Below the pieces are notes generated by a model. That model had not been told where the DNA came from. It worked only from the letters and a program-made list of their open reading frames with translations, and made no database searches. Of a DNA stretch of 64,000 nt, positions 9,629-20,081 are shown one piece after another. Origin of the DNA: Enterobacter hormaechei subsp. xiangfangensis. GTDB lineage: Bacteria > Pseudomonadota > Gammaproteobacteria > Enterobacterales > Enterobacteriaceae. The stretch is taken from assembly GCF_001729785.1 (NCBI RefSeq), contig NZ_CP017183.1, positions 3,162,001 through 3,226,000 on the forward strand, given 5' to 3'. The translations under genes were made by a program, and so were the position numbers. How positions within the stretch are numbered: the first letter of the stretch is position 1; the number at the start of each line of letters is the position of its first letter.

Positions 9629-11158
9629 TTACGGCCTTGTAGTAGAAGCAGAATTAACAAACCACTGCTGGATGTTACCCATCGCGGAGTGCGAGGTATC
9701 CAGAATCGGCTGCGGATAGAAGCCCAACAGCACCAGCAGTACGACCAGCAGCAGGATGATGAACAGCTCTCGCAGCGACATCCCCGGCAATTCTTGTGCA
9801 GCAATTTCACTCTTCGCTTTACCGAAGTAAGCGCGGTGCAGCATCGCCAGCGAGTACACGGAGGCAAACACCAGACCAAAGGTGGAGATGACGGTGATCG
9901 TCGGTACCACGTTGAAGCTGCCGAACAGGATCATAAACTCGCCGACGAAGTTACCGGTACCCGGCATACCCAGAGTCGCCACCGCGAAGAACATGGAGAG
10001 CGCCGGCAGCCATTTCATTTTGCCCCACAGACCGCCCATCATACGCATGTCGCGGGTATGCAGACGTTCGTACAGCTGACCACACAGGATGAAGAGACCG
10101 GCAGCGGACAGGCCGTGCGCAATCATCTGGATCACCGCGCCCTGGTACGCCAGCTGGCTGCCGGTGTAGATGGCAATCAGCACGAAGCCCATGTGGGAAA
10201 CGGAGGTGTAAGCAATCAGACGTTTGATGTCGTACTGCGTGAAGGCCATCCATGCACCGTAGAAGATACCGATCACGCCCAGCCACATGGCAATCGGCGC
10301 GAACTCTGCGGAGGCGTTCGGGAACAGCGGCAGGGAGAAACGCAGCAGACCGTAAGCCGCGGTTTTCAGCAAGATGCCCGCCAGGTCAACGGAACCTGCC
10401 GTTGGCGCCTGAGAGTGCGCGTCTGGCAGCCAGCCATGCAGCGGAACCACCGGCATTTTAACCGCGAAGGCGATAAAGAAGCCCAGCATCAGCAGGTATT
10501 CCACGCCGTGGGACATCGGGGTCTTCAGCAGGTCTTCGTAGTTGAAGGTCCAGACACCGGTCGCGTTGTAATGCACAAACACCAGCGCCAGGATGGCAAT
10601 CAGCATCACCAGACCACTCGCCTGGGTATAGATGAAGAACTTGGTGGCCGCCGTGATACGCGTTTTACCGTCGGATGCCTTGTGACCCCACAGCGCGATC
10701 AGGAAGTACATCGGCACCAGCATCATCTCCCAGAAGAAGAAGAACAGGAACATGTCGATGGCCAGGAACACGCCGATCACGCCGCCCAGGATCCACATCA
10801 GGTTCAGGTGGAAGAAGCCCTGGTATTTTTCGATTTCTCGCCAGGAGCAAAGTACCGCCAGAACGCCGAGCAGACCGGTCAGCACCACCATCAGCAGCGA
10901 CAGACCGTCAATCGCGAGGTGGATCGTGATACCGAAACGTGGGATCCACGGCAGGATAAACTCAGACTGCCACTGCGGAAGGCCCGCAGACTGGGTCAGT
11001 GAGTAGCCACCCTGCAACCACAGTTGCAGGCCAAGCGCGAGCGTCAATCCCATGGTGATCAGCGCGATCCAGCGCGGCATCTTCACGCCAAAGCGTTCGG
11101 TCTGCCAGCACAGGAAGCCGCCGATGAAGGGAATTAATATTAGCCAGGGTAGTAACAT
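9629..11158 (-). CDS. nuoM: NADH:ubiquinone oxidoreductase subunit NuoM
   Basis: This antiporter-like proton-translocating subunit of complex I is 509 aa, like E. coli. Hallmarks are WEMMLVPMY, with the conserved membrane glutamate, AVKMPVVPLHGWLPDAH, with the channel lysine region, and QYDIKRLIAYTSVSHMG. It lies between nuoL (75 bp upstream, with a hairpin in the gap) and nuoN (6 bp downstream). Confidence 0.97.
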   Translation of the reverse strand: MLLPWLILIPFIGGFLCWQTERFGVKMPRWIALITMGLTLALGLQLWLQGGYSLTQSAGLPQWQSEFILPWIPRFGITIHLAIDGLSLLMVVLTGLLGVLAVLCSWREIEKYQGFFHLNLMWILGGVIGVFLAIDMFLFFFFWEMMLVPMYFLIALWGHKASDGKTRITAATKFFIYTQASGLVMLIAILALVFVHYNATGVWTFNYEDLLKTPMSHGVEYLLMLGFFIAFAVKMPVVPLHGWLPDAHSQAPTAGSVDLAGILLKTAAYGLLRFSLPLFPNASAEFAPIAMWLGVIGIFYGAWMAFTQYDIKRLIAYTSVSHMGFVLIAIYTGSQLAYQGAVIQMIAHGLSAAGLFILCGQLYERLHTRDMRMMGGLWGKMKWLPALSMFFAVATLGMPGTGNFVGEFMILFGSFNVVPTITVISTFGLVFASVYSLAMLHRAYFGKAKSEIAAQELPGMSLRELFIILLLVVLLVLLGFYPQPILDTSHSAMGNIQQWFVNSASTTRP

Positions 11159-11179
11159 GGCGATTTACATTCCTTTTTA

Positions 11180-11198
11180 AGGCCCCCAGCAGGGGCCT
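11180..11198. other. intercistronic hairpin nuoL-nuoM
   Basis: The perfect 7-bp stem AGGCCCC/GGGGCCT with a 5-nt loop lies in the 75-bp gap between nuoL and nuoM. On the transcribed (minus) strand it is followed by TAAAAA rather than a U-run, so a terminator is unlikely; an RNA-stability or processing role is possible. Confidence 0.55.
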
Positions 11199-11233
11199 GA
11201 TTTTCAACGAATCGAATAAAATTCACTTTACGA

Positions 11234-13075
11234 TCAACGCAACACCATCAGCAGCGCCAGCACGACAACCGCACCGATGCTCATGGACGCCACATACCAG
11301 CGCAGATAACCGTTCTCGCTAAACAGCAGGCCTTTACCTGCAAAGCGAGAGAGGATCGCCGGGATATTCATCAGGCTGTTCAGTGGATCGCGCTTCAGCA
11401 GCCACGCAATGCCCAGGAACGGCTTCACGAAGATCATGTCGTACAGCCAGTCGAAGCCCCACGCGTTGTACCACCAGGTGCCCAGCAGACGGCCCGGCGC
11501 GCTGTTGGCAACGGCAGTTACCAGCGTGCGTTTGCCCAGCCACAGCCATGCGGCAATCAGGATGCCCGCTATAGCCACTACGCCGGAGGTGATTTCAAGC
11601 GTCAGAACGCGACCGTGCTCAAGCTCGGTTGTTGCCGGCAGTACACCCTGCAACGGTGGCACAATCATCGCGCCAACGAAGGTGGACAGGACCAGCAGCA
11701 CAATCAGCGGCAGGTGGTGGGTAATCCCCTTCCCTGCGTGAGCGTGAATTTGTTCTTTACCGTGGAAGACGATGAAAATCATACGGAAGGTGTACAGGGA
11801 GGTCATGAACGCACCGACCAGACCCGCAACCATCAGATTGATATGACCATTCGCCATGGCGCCCGCAAGGATTTCGTCCTTACTGAAGAAGCCCGCGGTA
11901 ATCAGCGGCAGTGCCGCCAGCGCCGCGCCGCCCACCAGGAAGCAGACATAGACCAGCGGGATGGACTTACGCAGTCCGCCCATTTTGAAGATGTTCTGCT
12001 CGTGGTGGCAGGCCAGGATCACCGAACCGGATGAGAGGAACAGCAGCGCTTTAAAGAACGCGTGCGTCATCAGGTGGAAAATGGCTGCGTCCCACGCCTG
12101 AACGCCCAGCGCCAGGAACATGTAACCAATCTGGCTCATGGTGGAGTACGCGAGAACGCGTTTGATGTCGGTCTGCACCAGCGCGGCAAAGCCTGCCAGC
12201 ACCAGCGTAACCGCACCGACAATACCCACCAGATGCAGAATTTCCGGGGTCATCAGGAACAGGCCATGGGTACGCGCAATCAGGTAGACACCGGCGGTAA
12301 CCATGGTCGCGGCGTGGATCAGCGCGGAGACAGGGGTTGGACCCGCCATCGCGTCGGCCAGCCATGTCTGCAACGGCAGCTGCGCGGATTTACCCACGGC
12401 GCCACCCAGCAGCATCAGCGTTGCCCACCACAGCATGTTGTTGCCTGCTTCGAAGTGCGCCGGCGCCAGTTCCACCATTTCGCGGAAGTTCAGCGTGCCC
12501 AGTTCGTTGTAGAGAATGAACAGCGCGAAAGCGAGGAAGACGTCACCCACGCGGGTCACGACGAACGCTTTCATGGCCGCTGCGCCATTCTTCGGATCGG
12601 TGTAGTAGAAACCGATCAGCAGGTAAGAGCACAGACCCACGCCTTCCCAGCCCAGATACATCAGCAGCAGGTTATCGGCCAGCACCAGAACCACCATGCT
12701 GGCGATAAACAGGTTGGTGTAGGCGAAGAAGCGGGAGTATCCCTCTTCACCGCGCATGTACCAGGAGGCGAACATGTGGATCAGGAAGCCGACGCCGGTG
12801 ACCACGGAGAGCATGGTCAGAGACAGACCATCCAGCACCAGGTTGAAACCGATGTTGAAGTTACCGACCGACATCCAGTTCCACAGCGGTACGCTGTAGG
12901 CCTGACGTCCATTGTTAAAGAAGTCGATACCCGCATACGCTGTGACCAGCGCAGCCAGGCCGATAGAGCCAATGCCCACGGTGGCAGACAGATTCTCAGA
13001 CCAGCGGCCGCGAGAAAACGCCAGCAGCACGAAGCCAATCAGCGGAAAAATAATGGTTAAGGCAAGCATGTTCAT
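11234..13075 (-). CDS. nuoL: NADH:ubiquinone oxidoreductase subunit NuoL
   Basis: This is the distal membrane-arm subunit of complex I (613 aa, equal to E. coli). It has the antiporter-like core and the C-terminal amphipathic lateral helix that runs along the membrane arm. Typical motifs are [34 protein letters not shown], with the conserved Lys, and [14 protein letters not shown]. The ATG overlaps the nuoK stop by 4 bp, so translation is probably coupled. Confidence 0.97.
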   Translation of the reverse strand: MNMLALTIIFPLIGFVLLAFSRGRWSENLSATVGIGSIGLAALVTAYAGIDFFNNGRQAYSVPLWNWMSVGNFNIGFNLVLDGLSLTMLSVVTGVGFLIHMFASWYMRGEEGYSRFFAYTNLFIASMVVLVLADNLLLMYLGWEGVGLCSYLLIGFYYTDPKNGAAAMKAFVVTRVGDVFLAFALFILYNELGTLNFREMVELAPAHFEAGNNMLWWATLMLLGGAVGKSAQLPLQTWLADAMAGPTPVSALIHAATMVTAGVYLIARTHGLFLMTPEILHLVGIVGAVTLVLAGFAALVQTDIKRVLAYSTMSQIGYMFLALGVQAWDAAIFHLMTHAFFKALLFLSSGSVILACHHEQNIFKMGGLRKSIPLVYVCFLVGGAALAALPLITAGFFSKDEILAGAMANGHINLMVAGLVGAFMTSLYTFRMIFIVFHGKEQIHAHAGKGITHHLPLIVLLVLSTFVGAMIVPPLQGVLPATTELEHGRVLTLEITSGVVAIAGILIAAWLWLGKRTLVTAVANSAPGRLLGTWWYNAWGFDWLYDMIFVKPFLGIAWLLKRDPLNSLMNIPAILSRFAGKGLLFSENGYLRWYVASMSIGAVVVLALLMVLR

Positions 13076-13374
13076 CCACGCAACTCACTTACTGAATCGA
13101 TGTTCAGGTTCTGGCGGCGACGATGGAGCTGTAGCAACAGCGCCAGGCCAATACTCGCTTCAGCAGCCGCGAGGCTGATGGCGAGAATGTACATCACCTG
13201 ACCATCGGTCTGGCCCCAGTAGCTGCCGGCGACCACAAAGGCCAGCGCGGAAGCGTTGATCATGATTTCCAGACCGATCAGCATAAACAGCAGATTGCGG
13301 CGGATAACCAGACCGGTTAAGCCCAGAACGAATAAAATCGCAGCGAGGATCAGTCCATGTGTTAAGGGGATCAT
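13072..13374 (-). CDS. nuoK: NADH:ubiquinone oxidoreductase subunit NuoK
   Basis: This small membrane subunit (100 aa, E. coli length) has three transmembrane helices. It carries the two conserved membrane glutamates of the family, in [15 protein letters not shown] and [14 protein letters not shown], which lie on the proton-transfer axis. It overlaps nuoJ and nuoL by 4 bp at each end. Confidence 0.97.
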   Translation of the reverse strand: MIPLTHGLILAAILFVLGLTGLVIRRNLLFMLIGLEIMINASALAFVVAGSYWGQTDGQVMYILAISLAAAEASIGLALLLQLHRRRQNLNIDSVSELRG

Positions 13375-13925
13375 GCGCGTTCCTCCGTTTTTCTTTTCGC
13401 GCGGTCGTCAGTGCGGTTGCTCAGCACCTCGCCGACACGCTCTTCGCGGCCAACGTGGAAGGCCACAACCAGACCCGCCAGCAGCAGCATCGAGGCCAGC
13501 TCAACCGCCAGAACGTACGGACCAAACAGGGTGATACCCACGGCTTTCGCGCTGATTGGCGTCCCGTCGATACCCTGGTCGTTGACGCCCAGAATGGCGT
13601 AAACAATCACCGCCAGCATGATGGCCGACAGAATCGCCGGGCCAATCCACACCTGCGGTTTTAACCACTGACGTTCCTGCTCAATTTCAGAGCCGCCCAG
13701 GTTGAGCATCATCACCACGAACACGAACAGCACCATGATGGCCCCGGCGTAGACGATGATTTCCAGCGCACCGGCGAAGTGCGCGCCCAGCGCAAAGAAC
13801 ACCCCGGAAATAGCCAGCAGCGAGATGATTAAATACAGCAGCGCATGCACCGGATTGGTGTGCGTGATCACTCGCAGCGTAGCCAGGATGGCGATAAGGC
13901 CACAGATATAAAAAGCGAATTCCAT
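13371..13925 (-). CDS. nuoJ: NADH:ubiquinone oxidoreductase subunit NuoJ
   Basis: This membrane subunit of complex I is 184 aa, as in E. coli. It has five predicted transmembrane helices, with the conserved [17 protein letters not shown] segment (pi-bulge helix of the family). The C-terminal tail is charged ([11 protein letters not shown]...). Its stop overlaps the nuoK start by 4 bp, and it lies 10 bp downstream of nuoI. Confidence 0.97.
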   Translation of the reverse strand: MEFAFYICGLIAILATLRVITHTNPVHALLYLIISLLAISGVFFALGAHFAGALEIIVYAGAIMVLFVFVVMMLNLGGSEIEQERQWLKPQVWIGPAILSAIMLAVIVYAILGVNDQGIDGTPISAKAVGITLFGPYVLAVELASMLLLAGLVVAFHVGREERVGEVLSNRTDDRAKRKTEERA

Positions 13926-13935
13926 TGCCCTCTCC

Positions 13936-14478
13936 TTACGGTAACAGGCTCTTGACGTCGATAGGCTTAGCTTCGTTCTCAGCTTCGCCTTTATCTTTGC
14001 CGTCGATTGCCATACCCGCCATCCGGTAGAAGTTATATTCCGGGTATTTGCCCGGACCGGAAATCAGCAGATCCTCTTTCTCGTACACCAGATCCTGACG
14101 CTTGTACTCACCCAGCTCAAAGTCTGGAGTCAGCTGAATCGCCGTGGTTGGGCACGCTTCTTCACACAGACCGCAGAAAATGCAGCGTGAGAAGTTGATG
14201 CGGAAGAACTCAGGATACCAGCGGCCGTCTACCGTCTCTGCTTTTTGCAGAGAGATACAGCCCACCGGACACGCTACCGCACACAGGTTACAGGCAACGC
14301 AACGCTCGGAACCGTCCGGGTCGCGCGTCAGCACGATACGTCCACGGTAGCGCGGCGGCAGATATACCGGCTCTTCCGGGTACATCCGGGTTTCGCGTTT
14401 GGCAAACGCATGCAGGCCGATCATCCAGATACTGCGTACCTGGGTGCCGAAACCTACCAATAATTCTTTTAAGGTCAT
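13936..14478 (-). CDS. nuoI: NADH:ubiquinone oxidoreductase iron-sulfur subunit NuoI
   Basis: This 180-aa peripheral-arm protein carries two [4Fe-4S] clusters (N6a, N6b) that pass electrons toward NuoB. The ligand sets are visible: Cys60, 63, 66 and 70, and Cys99, 102, 105 and 109, each followed by Pro. The ATG at 14478 gives [10 protein letters not shown] as in E. coli; an upstream in-frame extension overlapping nuoH is unlikely to be coding. It sits 14 bp after nuoH. Confidence 0.97.
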   Translation of the reverse strand: MTLKELLVGFGTQVRSIWMIGLHAFAKRETRMYPEEPVYLPPRYRGRIVLTRDPDGSERCVACNLCAVACPVGCISLQKAETVDGRWYPEFFRINFSRCIFCGLCEEACPTTAIQLTPDFELGEYKRQDLVYEKEDLLISGPGKYPEYNFYRMAGMAIDGKDKGEAENEAKPIDVKSLLP

Positions 14479-14492
14479 GATCTCAAAGCCCC

Positions 14493-15470
14493 TTATGGCT
14501 GCTGCCAGAGAATGACAGCCGCCGTTACCAACAAGTTGACGAGCGTCAGCGGCAGGCACACTTTCCAGCCGAAGGACATTACCTGGTCATAACGCGGACG
14601 CGGTAACGCTGCGCGAATCAAAATGAACATCATCATGAAGAACGCGGTTTTCAGCGCGAACCAGATGAACGGCGGTAAGAACGGGCCATGCCAGCCACCA
14701 AAGAACAGGGTTACCATCAACGCCGAAATGGTGACGATACCGATGTACTCGCCCACGAAGAACAGACCGAACTTCATACCGGAATATTCAATGTGGTAAC
14801 CGTCGGCCAGTTCCTGTTCGGCTTCTGGCTGGTCAAACGGGTGACGGTGACACACCGCCACGCCCGCGATGGCAAAGGTAATAAACCCAAAGAACTGCGG
14901 GATAACGTTCCAGATGTCGGCCTGGTTGTTGACGATGTCGGTCATGTTAAATGAACCGGCCTGCGCCACCACGCCCATCAGGGAGAGACCCAGGAACACT
15001 TCGTAGCTCAGCGTCTGCGCGGAAGCACGCATCGCACCCAGCAGCGAGTATTTGTTGTTACTGGACCAGCCTGCGAACAGCACCGCGTAAACCGCGAGGC
15101 CTGCCATCATAAGGAAGAACAGAATGCCGATGTTCAGGTCAGCGACCACCCAGGTCGGGCTGACCGGAACGATAGCAAACGCCAGCAGCAGCGAGGTGAA
15201 GGCGATCATCGGCGCCAGCGTAAAGATCACGCGGTCCGAGAAGCGCGGAACCCAGTCCTCTTTAAAGAACATCTTGATCATGTCCGCGACCAGCTGGAGT
15301 GAACCACCCCAGCCCACGCGGTTCGGTCCGTAACGGTTCTGGAACAGACCGAGCAGACGACGTTCACCAAAGCTCATGAACGCGCCGCAGGTGACCACCA
15401 CCAGCAGAATCACAACCGCTTTCAGAATGCTCAGCAGGATGTCGATAAGATCCGGCGTTAACCAACTCAT
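14493..15470 (-). CDS. nuoH: NADH:ubiquinone oxidoreductase subunit NuoH
   Basis: This membrane subunit of complex I (325 aa, equal to E. coli) forms much of the quinone chamber. It has about eight transmembrane helices. Conserved features include [20 protein letters not shown] near the N-terminus and the acidic loop [20 protein letters not shown], which contributes to quinone-linked proton movement. The ATG overlaps the nuoG stop by 4 bp. Confidence 0.97.
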   Translation of the reverse strand: MSWLTPDLIDILLSILKAVVILLVVVTCGAFMSFGERRLLGLFQNRYGPNRVGWGGSLQLVADMIKMFFKEDWVPRFSDRVIFTLAPMIAFTSLLLAFAIVPVSPTWVVADLNIGILFFLMMAGLAVYAVLFAGWSSNNKYSLLGAMRASAQTLSYEVFLGLSLMGVVAQAGSFNMTDIVNNQADIWNVIPQFFGFITFAIAGVAVCHRHPFDQPEAEQELADGYHIEYSGMKFGLFFVGEYIGIVTISALMVTLFFGGWHGPFLPPFIWFALKTAFFMMMFILIRAALPRPRYDQVMSFGWKVCLPLTLVNLLVTAAVILWQQP

Positions 15471-18190
15471 GCTTTTGCCTCCTGAAGGTTATCAAGATGC
15501 GCACCCGCCAGGACCGGCGCGATGCCAGGCATACCCATCGGCAGACCCACCTGCCCTGCTGACAGGCGTTCAGAAATAATCAGCGGCAGGCTGATTGTCT
15601 GGCCGTCGTAGCTAAAGGCAATGTTCGCACCCGCGTTAACGCCAAGCTTCGCGGCATCCGCCGGGTTGAGCTTGATGTACGGCTGCGGCATACGCTGCTG
15701 GAATACCGGAGAACGCTGGGACATTTCGTCGCTACCGAACAGATGGTAGTACGGTGCAATACGCCAGTGACCTTCCTGCGCCTGGAAGCTCGCCGGAACG
15801 GTGGTGAAGAAGTCCAGACCGGTTTCGGAGGCTTCAATCAGACGCACGCCCGGATCGCCGTGGCGCAGGTGACCGCCCACTTCAGCCTGGAATTTGTTCC
15901 ATGCCTGCGGGGAGTTCCAGCCCGGTGCCCATGCAAACGGGATTTGCGAACGCGGCGCAGACGGCTGGTTGTTCCCTTCCATCGAGAAGGCGAACATGGT
16001 GTCTTTATCCTGCGGCTGACGCGGTTCGTGCACGCTGATGTTGGCGCGCATCGCGGTACGACCGCTGTAGCGGTGCGGCTCACGCGCCAGTTTCTGGCCG
16101 CGAATGCGGAAGCTTGCATCCGGCGCGGCATCTTTAATACCCGCCAGCTGAGGCAGTTTCTCAACAACCGCGTCGATAACGTGGTCGAGCTGCGTCCAGT
16201 CCACTTCACGGCTCTGCACGGTGCTGTGCAGAGAGTGCAGCCAGCGCCAGCTTTCCAGCATCACGGTGTTGCTGTCGTAGTAGGCCGGGTCATAAACCTG
16301 GAAGAAACGCTGGGCGCGACCTTCGTTGTTGATCACCGTCCCGTCACTTTCTGCGAAGCTTGCCGCAGAGAGTACGAGATGCGCTTTGTCCATGATCGCG
16401 GTGCGCTGATGGTCGATAACCATCACCAGCGGCGCTCTGGAGAGCGCGGCGTCAACGCGAGCGGCAGAAGCATGGCGATGCAGGTCATTTTCCAGCACCA
16501 CAACGGCGTCAGCGGCACCGGATTCCAGTTCGCTTAACGCGTCTTCCAGCGAGCCGCCGCCAATCATACCCAGACCGATGCTGTTCACCGCACGGGCAAT
16601 CATGGTCACACCAACGTCAGCGCCGCGTCCCTTCAGGGCTTTGGCAACGTTCGCTGCGGCCTGAATGATTTCAGCGCTACCGGCGTTGGTACCGGAAATA
16701 ATCAGCGGTTTCTTCGCCCCCGCCAGCGCCTGAACAATCACGTCGACCTTGTTTTGCAGGTCGCGATCCAGTTCAACGGCCGGCGAGTTGCTGTCCAGCG
16801 CGTGGGCAATGGCAAATCCGAGGCGCGCCTGATCTTCAACCGGCGCGCAGTAGGTCCACGCCGCGATATCGTCCAGACGGGTGTTGTCGACGTTAGTCAC
16901 AAACAGAGGATGCTTCGCGCGCTGACCGATGTTGAGGATGGCCGCAATCTGCCAGTCAGCCACTTTCTGCGCCGCTGCCATTTCACGTGCTTTGCCTTTC
17001 ACCGCCTGACGAACCGCCAGGGCCGCGCGTGCGCCAGTCTGCGTCAGGTCTTCCCCGAGCACCAGAACCGCATCATAGGATTCGATTTCGCGCAGCGCAG
17101 GCGTGTGAACACCGCCTTCACGCAGCACTTTCAGCACCAGCTGGAGACGTTCCTGCTCGCCCTGGGCGATACCGGTGTAGAAGTTTTCCGCCCCAACCAG
17201 CTCGCGCAGCGCGAAGTTGCTTTCGATGCTGGCGCGCGGGGAGCCAATGCCGATCACTTTCTTCGACTGACGCAGAATATCTGCCGCGCCCTGCATCGCC
17301 TGCTCAGCGTTGAGGGTAATGACGTCATCGCCACGGCGCTGAACTGGCTGACGCGGACGGTCTTTCAGGTTCACATAGCCATAGCCGAAACGACCGCGGT
17401 CGCAGAGGAAGTAGTGGTTAACGGTACCGTTGTAACGGTTTTCGATACGACGCAGTTCGCCGTAACGTTCACCCGGGCTGGTGTTACAGCCGAGGGAACA
17501 CTGCTGGCAGATGCTTGGCGCAAACTGCATGTCCCATTTACGGTTGTAACGTTCAGAGTGGGTTTTATCCGTGAATACGCCGGTCGGACAGATTTCTACC
17601 AGGTTACCGGAGAATTCGCTTTCAAGGGTACCGTCTTCCGGACGACCGAAGTAGACGTTGTCATGCGCGCCATACACGCCCAGATCCTGACCGTCTGCAT
17701 AATCTTTGTAGTAACGCACGCAGCGGTAGCAGGCGATGCAGCGGTTCATTTCGTGAGAGATGAACGGCCCCAGATCCTGGTTACGGTGGGTACGTTTGGT
17801 AAAGCGATAGCGACGGAAGCTGTGACCGGTCATGACGGTCATATCCTGAAGGTGGCAGTTACCGCCCTCCTCACACACCGGACAGTCGTGCGGGTGGTTG
17901 GTCATCAACCACTCCACCACGCTTTCACGGAACTGTTTGGCTTCTTCGTCATCAATCGAAATAAAGGTGCCTTCGGCGGCTGGCGTCATACAGGACATCA
18001 CCAGGCGACCACGCGTGTCTTCCGCGTTTTGATATTGCTTCACCGCACACTGGCGGCAAGCACCGACGCTGCCCAGCGCCGGATGCCAGCAAAAGTACGG
18101 AATATCGAGGCCAAGAGACAGACAAGCTTCCAGCAGGTTGTCCGCCCCGTTGACTTCGTATTCTTTGCCGTCTACATGAATCGTAGCCAT
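15467..18190 (-). CDS. nuoG: NADH:ubiquinone oxidoreductase subunit NuoG
   Basis: NuoG is the largest peripheral-arm subunit (907 aa) and carries several Fe-S clusters. Ligands visible are Cys34, 45, 48 and 67 for the [2Fe-2S] cluster, and His99 with Cys103, 106 and 112 for a [4Fe-4S] cluster. The next cluster uses Cys151, 154 and 157 with the Cys of [15 protein letters not shown] begins the extra N7 cluster found in E. coli-type enzymes, and a molybdopterin-oxidoreductase-like domain follows. I use the ATG at 18190 because GGAAG lies 7 nt upstream; the ATG six bases earlier is too close to it. Confidence 0.96.
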   Translation of the reverse strand: MATIHVDGKEYEVNGADNLLEACLSLGLDIPYFCWHPALGSVGACRQCAVKQYQNAEDTRGRLVMSCMTPAAEGTFISIDDEEAKQFRESVVEWLMTNHPHDCPVCEEGGNCHLQDMTVMTGHSFRRYRFTKRTHRNQDLGPFISHEMNRCIACYRCVRYYKDYADGQDLGVYGAHDNVYFGRPEDGTLESEFSGNLVEICPTGVFTDKTHSERYNRKWDMQFAPSICQQCSLGCNTSPGERYGELRRIENRYNGTVNHYFLCDRGRFGYGYVNLKDRPRQPVQRRGDDVITLNAEQAMQGAADILRQSKKVIGIGSPRASIESNFALRELVGAENFYTGIAQGEQERLQLVLKVLREGGVHTPALREIESYDAVLVLGEDLTQTGARAALAVRQAVKGKAREMAAAQKVADWQIAAILNIGQRAKHPLFVTNVDNTRLDDIAAWTYCAPVEDQARLGFAIAHALDSNSPAVELDRDLQNKVDVIVQALAGAKKPLIISGTNAGSAEIIQAAANVAKALKGRGADVGVTMIARAVNSIGLGMIGGGSLEDALSELESGAADAVVVLENDLHRHASAARVDAALSRAPLVMVIDHQRTAIMDKAHLVLSAASFAESDGTVINNEGRAQRFFQVYDPAYYDSNTVMLESWRWLHSLHSTVQSREVDWTQLDHVIDAVVEKLPQLAGIKDAAPDASFRIRGQKLAREPHRYSGRTAMRANISVHEPRQPQDKDTMFAFSMEGNNQPSAPRSQIPFAWAPGWNSPQAWNKFQAEVGGHLRHGDPGVRLIEASETGLDFFTTVPASFQAQEGHWRIAPYYHLFGSDEMSQRSPVFQQRMPQPYIKLNPADAAKLGVNAGANIAFSYDGQTISLPLIISERLSAGQVGLPMGMPGIAPVLAGAHLDNLQEAKA

Positions 18191-18207
18191 TAGCATGCTT
18201 CCAGTTG

Positions 18208-18225
18208 GCTCGGCCGAAACCGAGC
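18208..18225. other. intercistronic hairpin nuoF-nuoG
   Basis: The 6-bp stem GCTCGG/CCGAGC with loop CCGAAA lies in the 54-bp gap just upstream of the nuoG ribosome-binding site. No U-run follows on the transcribed strand. It may affect mRNA processing or nuoG translation; function not shown. Confidence 0.5.
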
Positions 18226-18244
18226 GTTAATCAAAATTCTGTTT

Positions 18245-19582
18245 TTACCAGCGCGCTTTCAGCAGGTTCGGCTGAATACCATTGATCGAATGGGTATTGC
18301 TGAACGGCTGCTTGATGCCTGCTTCGAATTCGTCGCGGAAATATTTAATCGCGCTTTGCAGCGGCTCGACGGCGCCCGGTGCGTGGGCACAGAAGGTTTT
18401 ACCCGGTCCTAAGAATCGACACAGTTGCTCAAGTGTCTCGATATCGCCAGGCTGGCCTTCGCCACGTTCGATAGCACGCAGGATCTTCACGCTCCACGGC
18501 AGACCATCACGGCACGGTGTGCACCAGCCGCAGGACTCGCGGGCGAAGAACTCTTCCAGGTTACGCACCAGGGATACCATGCCGATCTCGTGGTCGACGG
18601 CCATCGCCAGCGCGGTACCCAGACGGCTACCTGCTTTACCAATGCTTTCGAACTCCATTGGCAGGTCAAGGTGGGCTTCGGTCAGGAAGTCCGTCCCTGC
18701 CCCACCCGGCTGCCAGGCTTTGAATTTCAGGCCATCGCGCATGCCGCCGGCGTAGTCTTCAAGAATTTCCCGTGCGGTGGTGCCGAACGGCAGCTCCCAG
18801 ACGCCAGGGTTTTTCACCCGACCGGAGAAGCCCATCAGCTTGGTACCAGCATCTTTGCTTGAGGAGATGCCCTGATACCACTCCACGCCGTTCGCAAGGA
18901 TCGCCGGGACGTTACACAGGGTTTCGACGTTGTTGACGCAGGTCGGTTTACCCCACACGCCGGAGCTTGCCGGGAACGGTGGCTTGGAGCGCGGGTTCGC
19001 GCGGCGGCCTTCCAGGGAGTTAATCAGCGCGGTTTCTTCACCGCAGATATAACGCCCGGCACCGGTGTGCACGAACAGCTCGAAGTCAAACCCGGTGCCC
19101 AGGATGTTTTTACCCAGCAGTCCCGCTTCGGTGGCTTCGGCAATCGCGCGACGCAGGTTTTCCGCCGCTTCGATGTATTCGCCGCGCAGGAAGATGTAGC
19201 CACGGTACGCTTTCAGCGCGAACGCGGAGATCAGCATGCCTTCCACCAGCAGGTGCGGCAGCTGTTCCATCAGCAGACGGTCTTTATAGGTACCCGGCTC
19301 CATTTCATCGGCGTTACACAGCAGGTAACGGATGTTCATGGATTCATCTTTCGGCATCAGGCTCCACTTCAGACCGGTGGAGAAGCCCGCACCACCGCGG
19401 CCTTTCAGGCCAGACTCTTTCACCGCGTTAACGATGTCGTCCGGCGCCATGCCGCCAAGGGCTTTACGCGCACCGGCATAGCCGTTTTTGCTCTGATATT
19501 CGTCGAGCCATACCGGCTGTTTGTCATCACGCAGACGCCAGGTCAGCGGATGCGTCTCAGCAGTACGAATTACAGTTTTCAT
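18245..19582 (-). CDS. nuoF: NADH-binding flavoprotein subunit NuoF
   Basis: NuoF oxidises NADH at FMN and passes electrons to cluster N3. The 445 aa equal the E. coli protein. The NADH/FMN glycine-rich segment [16 protein letters not shown] is at about 60-75, the FMN-binding [15 protein letters not shown] is central, and the [4Fe-4S] motif [10 protein letters not shown] with a fourth Cys in KTFCAHA is near the C-terminus. Its ATG overlaps the nuoE stop by 4 bp. Confidence 0.97.
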   Translation of the reverse strand: MKTVIRTAETHPLTWRLRDDKQPVWLDEYQSKNGYAGARKALGGMAPDDIVNAVKESGLKGRGGAGFSTGLKWSLMPKDESMNIRYLLCNADEMEPGTYKDRLLMEQLPHLLVEGMLISAFALKAYRGYIFLRGEYIEAAENLRRAIAEATEAGLLGKNILGTGFDFELFVHTGAGRYICGEETALINSLEGRRANPRSKPPFPASSGVWGKPTCVNNVETLCNVPAILANGVEWYQGISSSKDAGTKLMGFSGRVKNPGVWELPFGTTAREILEDYAGGMRDGLKFKAWQPGGAGTDFLTEAHLDLPMEFESIGKAGSRLGTALAMAVDHEIGMVSLVRNLEEFFARESCGWCTPCRDGLPWSVKILRAIERGEGQPGDIETLEQLCRFLGPGKTFCAHAPGAVEPLQSAIKYFRDEFEAGIKQPFSNTHSINGIQPNLLKARW

Positions 19583-20079
19583 TTGTACTGCTCCAGCAGG
19601 TCAGGAATCGCTTCCGGCGTCAGATGGCTGTGAGTGTCCTCATCAATCATCATGGTCGGCCCCTTGTCGCAGTTACCCAGGCAGCAGGTTGGCAGCAGAG
19701 TAAAACGTCCGTCGAAGGTGGTCTGGCCCGGCTTAATATTGAGTTTCTTCTCAATCGCAGCCTGAATGCCCTGATAACCGGTGATGTGGCAGACCACGCT
19801 GTCACAGTAGCGGATCACATGGCGGCCTACCGGCTGACGGAAGATCTGGCTGTAGAACGTGGCTACGCCTTCTACGTCACTTGCCGGAATGCCCAGCACT
19901 TCTGCGATCGCATAGATCGCCCCATCCGGCACCCAACCACGCTGTTTCTGTACGATTTTCAGCGCTTCAATGGACGCCGCACGCGGGTCTTCGTAGTGGT
20001 GCATCTCGTGCTCAATGGCGGCACGCTCTGCTTCACTCAGCTCAAAAGCCTCGGTTTGTGGTTGTTGATTCTCGTGCAT
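19579..20079 (-). CDS. nuoE: NADH dehydrogenase [2Fe-2S] subunit NuoE
   Basis: This thioredoxin-like [2Fe-2S] subunit (166 aa) carries off-path cluster N1a next to NuoF. The ligands Cys92, Cys97, Cys133 and Cys137 are present at E. coli positions (YCDSVVC and CCLGNC). It lies 2 bp after nuoC and overlaps nuoF by 4 bp. Confidence 0.97.
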   Translation of the reverse strand: MHENQQPQTEAFELSEAERAAIEHEMHHYEDPRAASIEALKIVQKQRGWVPDGAIYAIAEVLGIPASDVEGVATFYSQIFRQPVGRHVIRYCDSVVCHITGYQGIQAAIEKKLNIKPGQTTFDGRFTLLPTCCLGNCDKGPTMMIDEDTHSHLTPEAIPDLLEQYK

Positions 20080-20081
20080 AA

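Noticed and set aside
16754..18193. 479-codon plus-strand frame opposite nuoG, and similar long frames opposite nuoM (9602-11002), nuoL (12062-13060) and nuoCD (20181-21332)
   Set aside because: Stop-poor mirror frames are expected opposite GC-rich, codon-biased genes; the nuo proteins match E. coli end to end and the mirror products have shadow-like composition.
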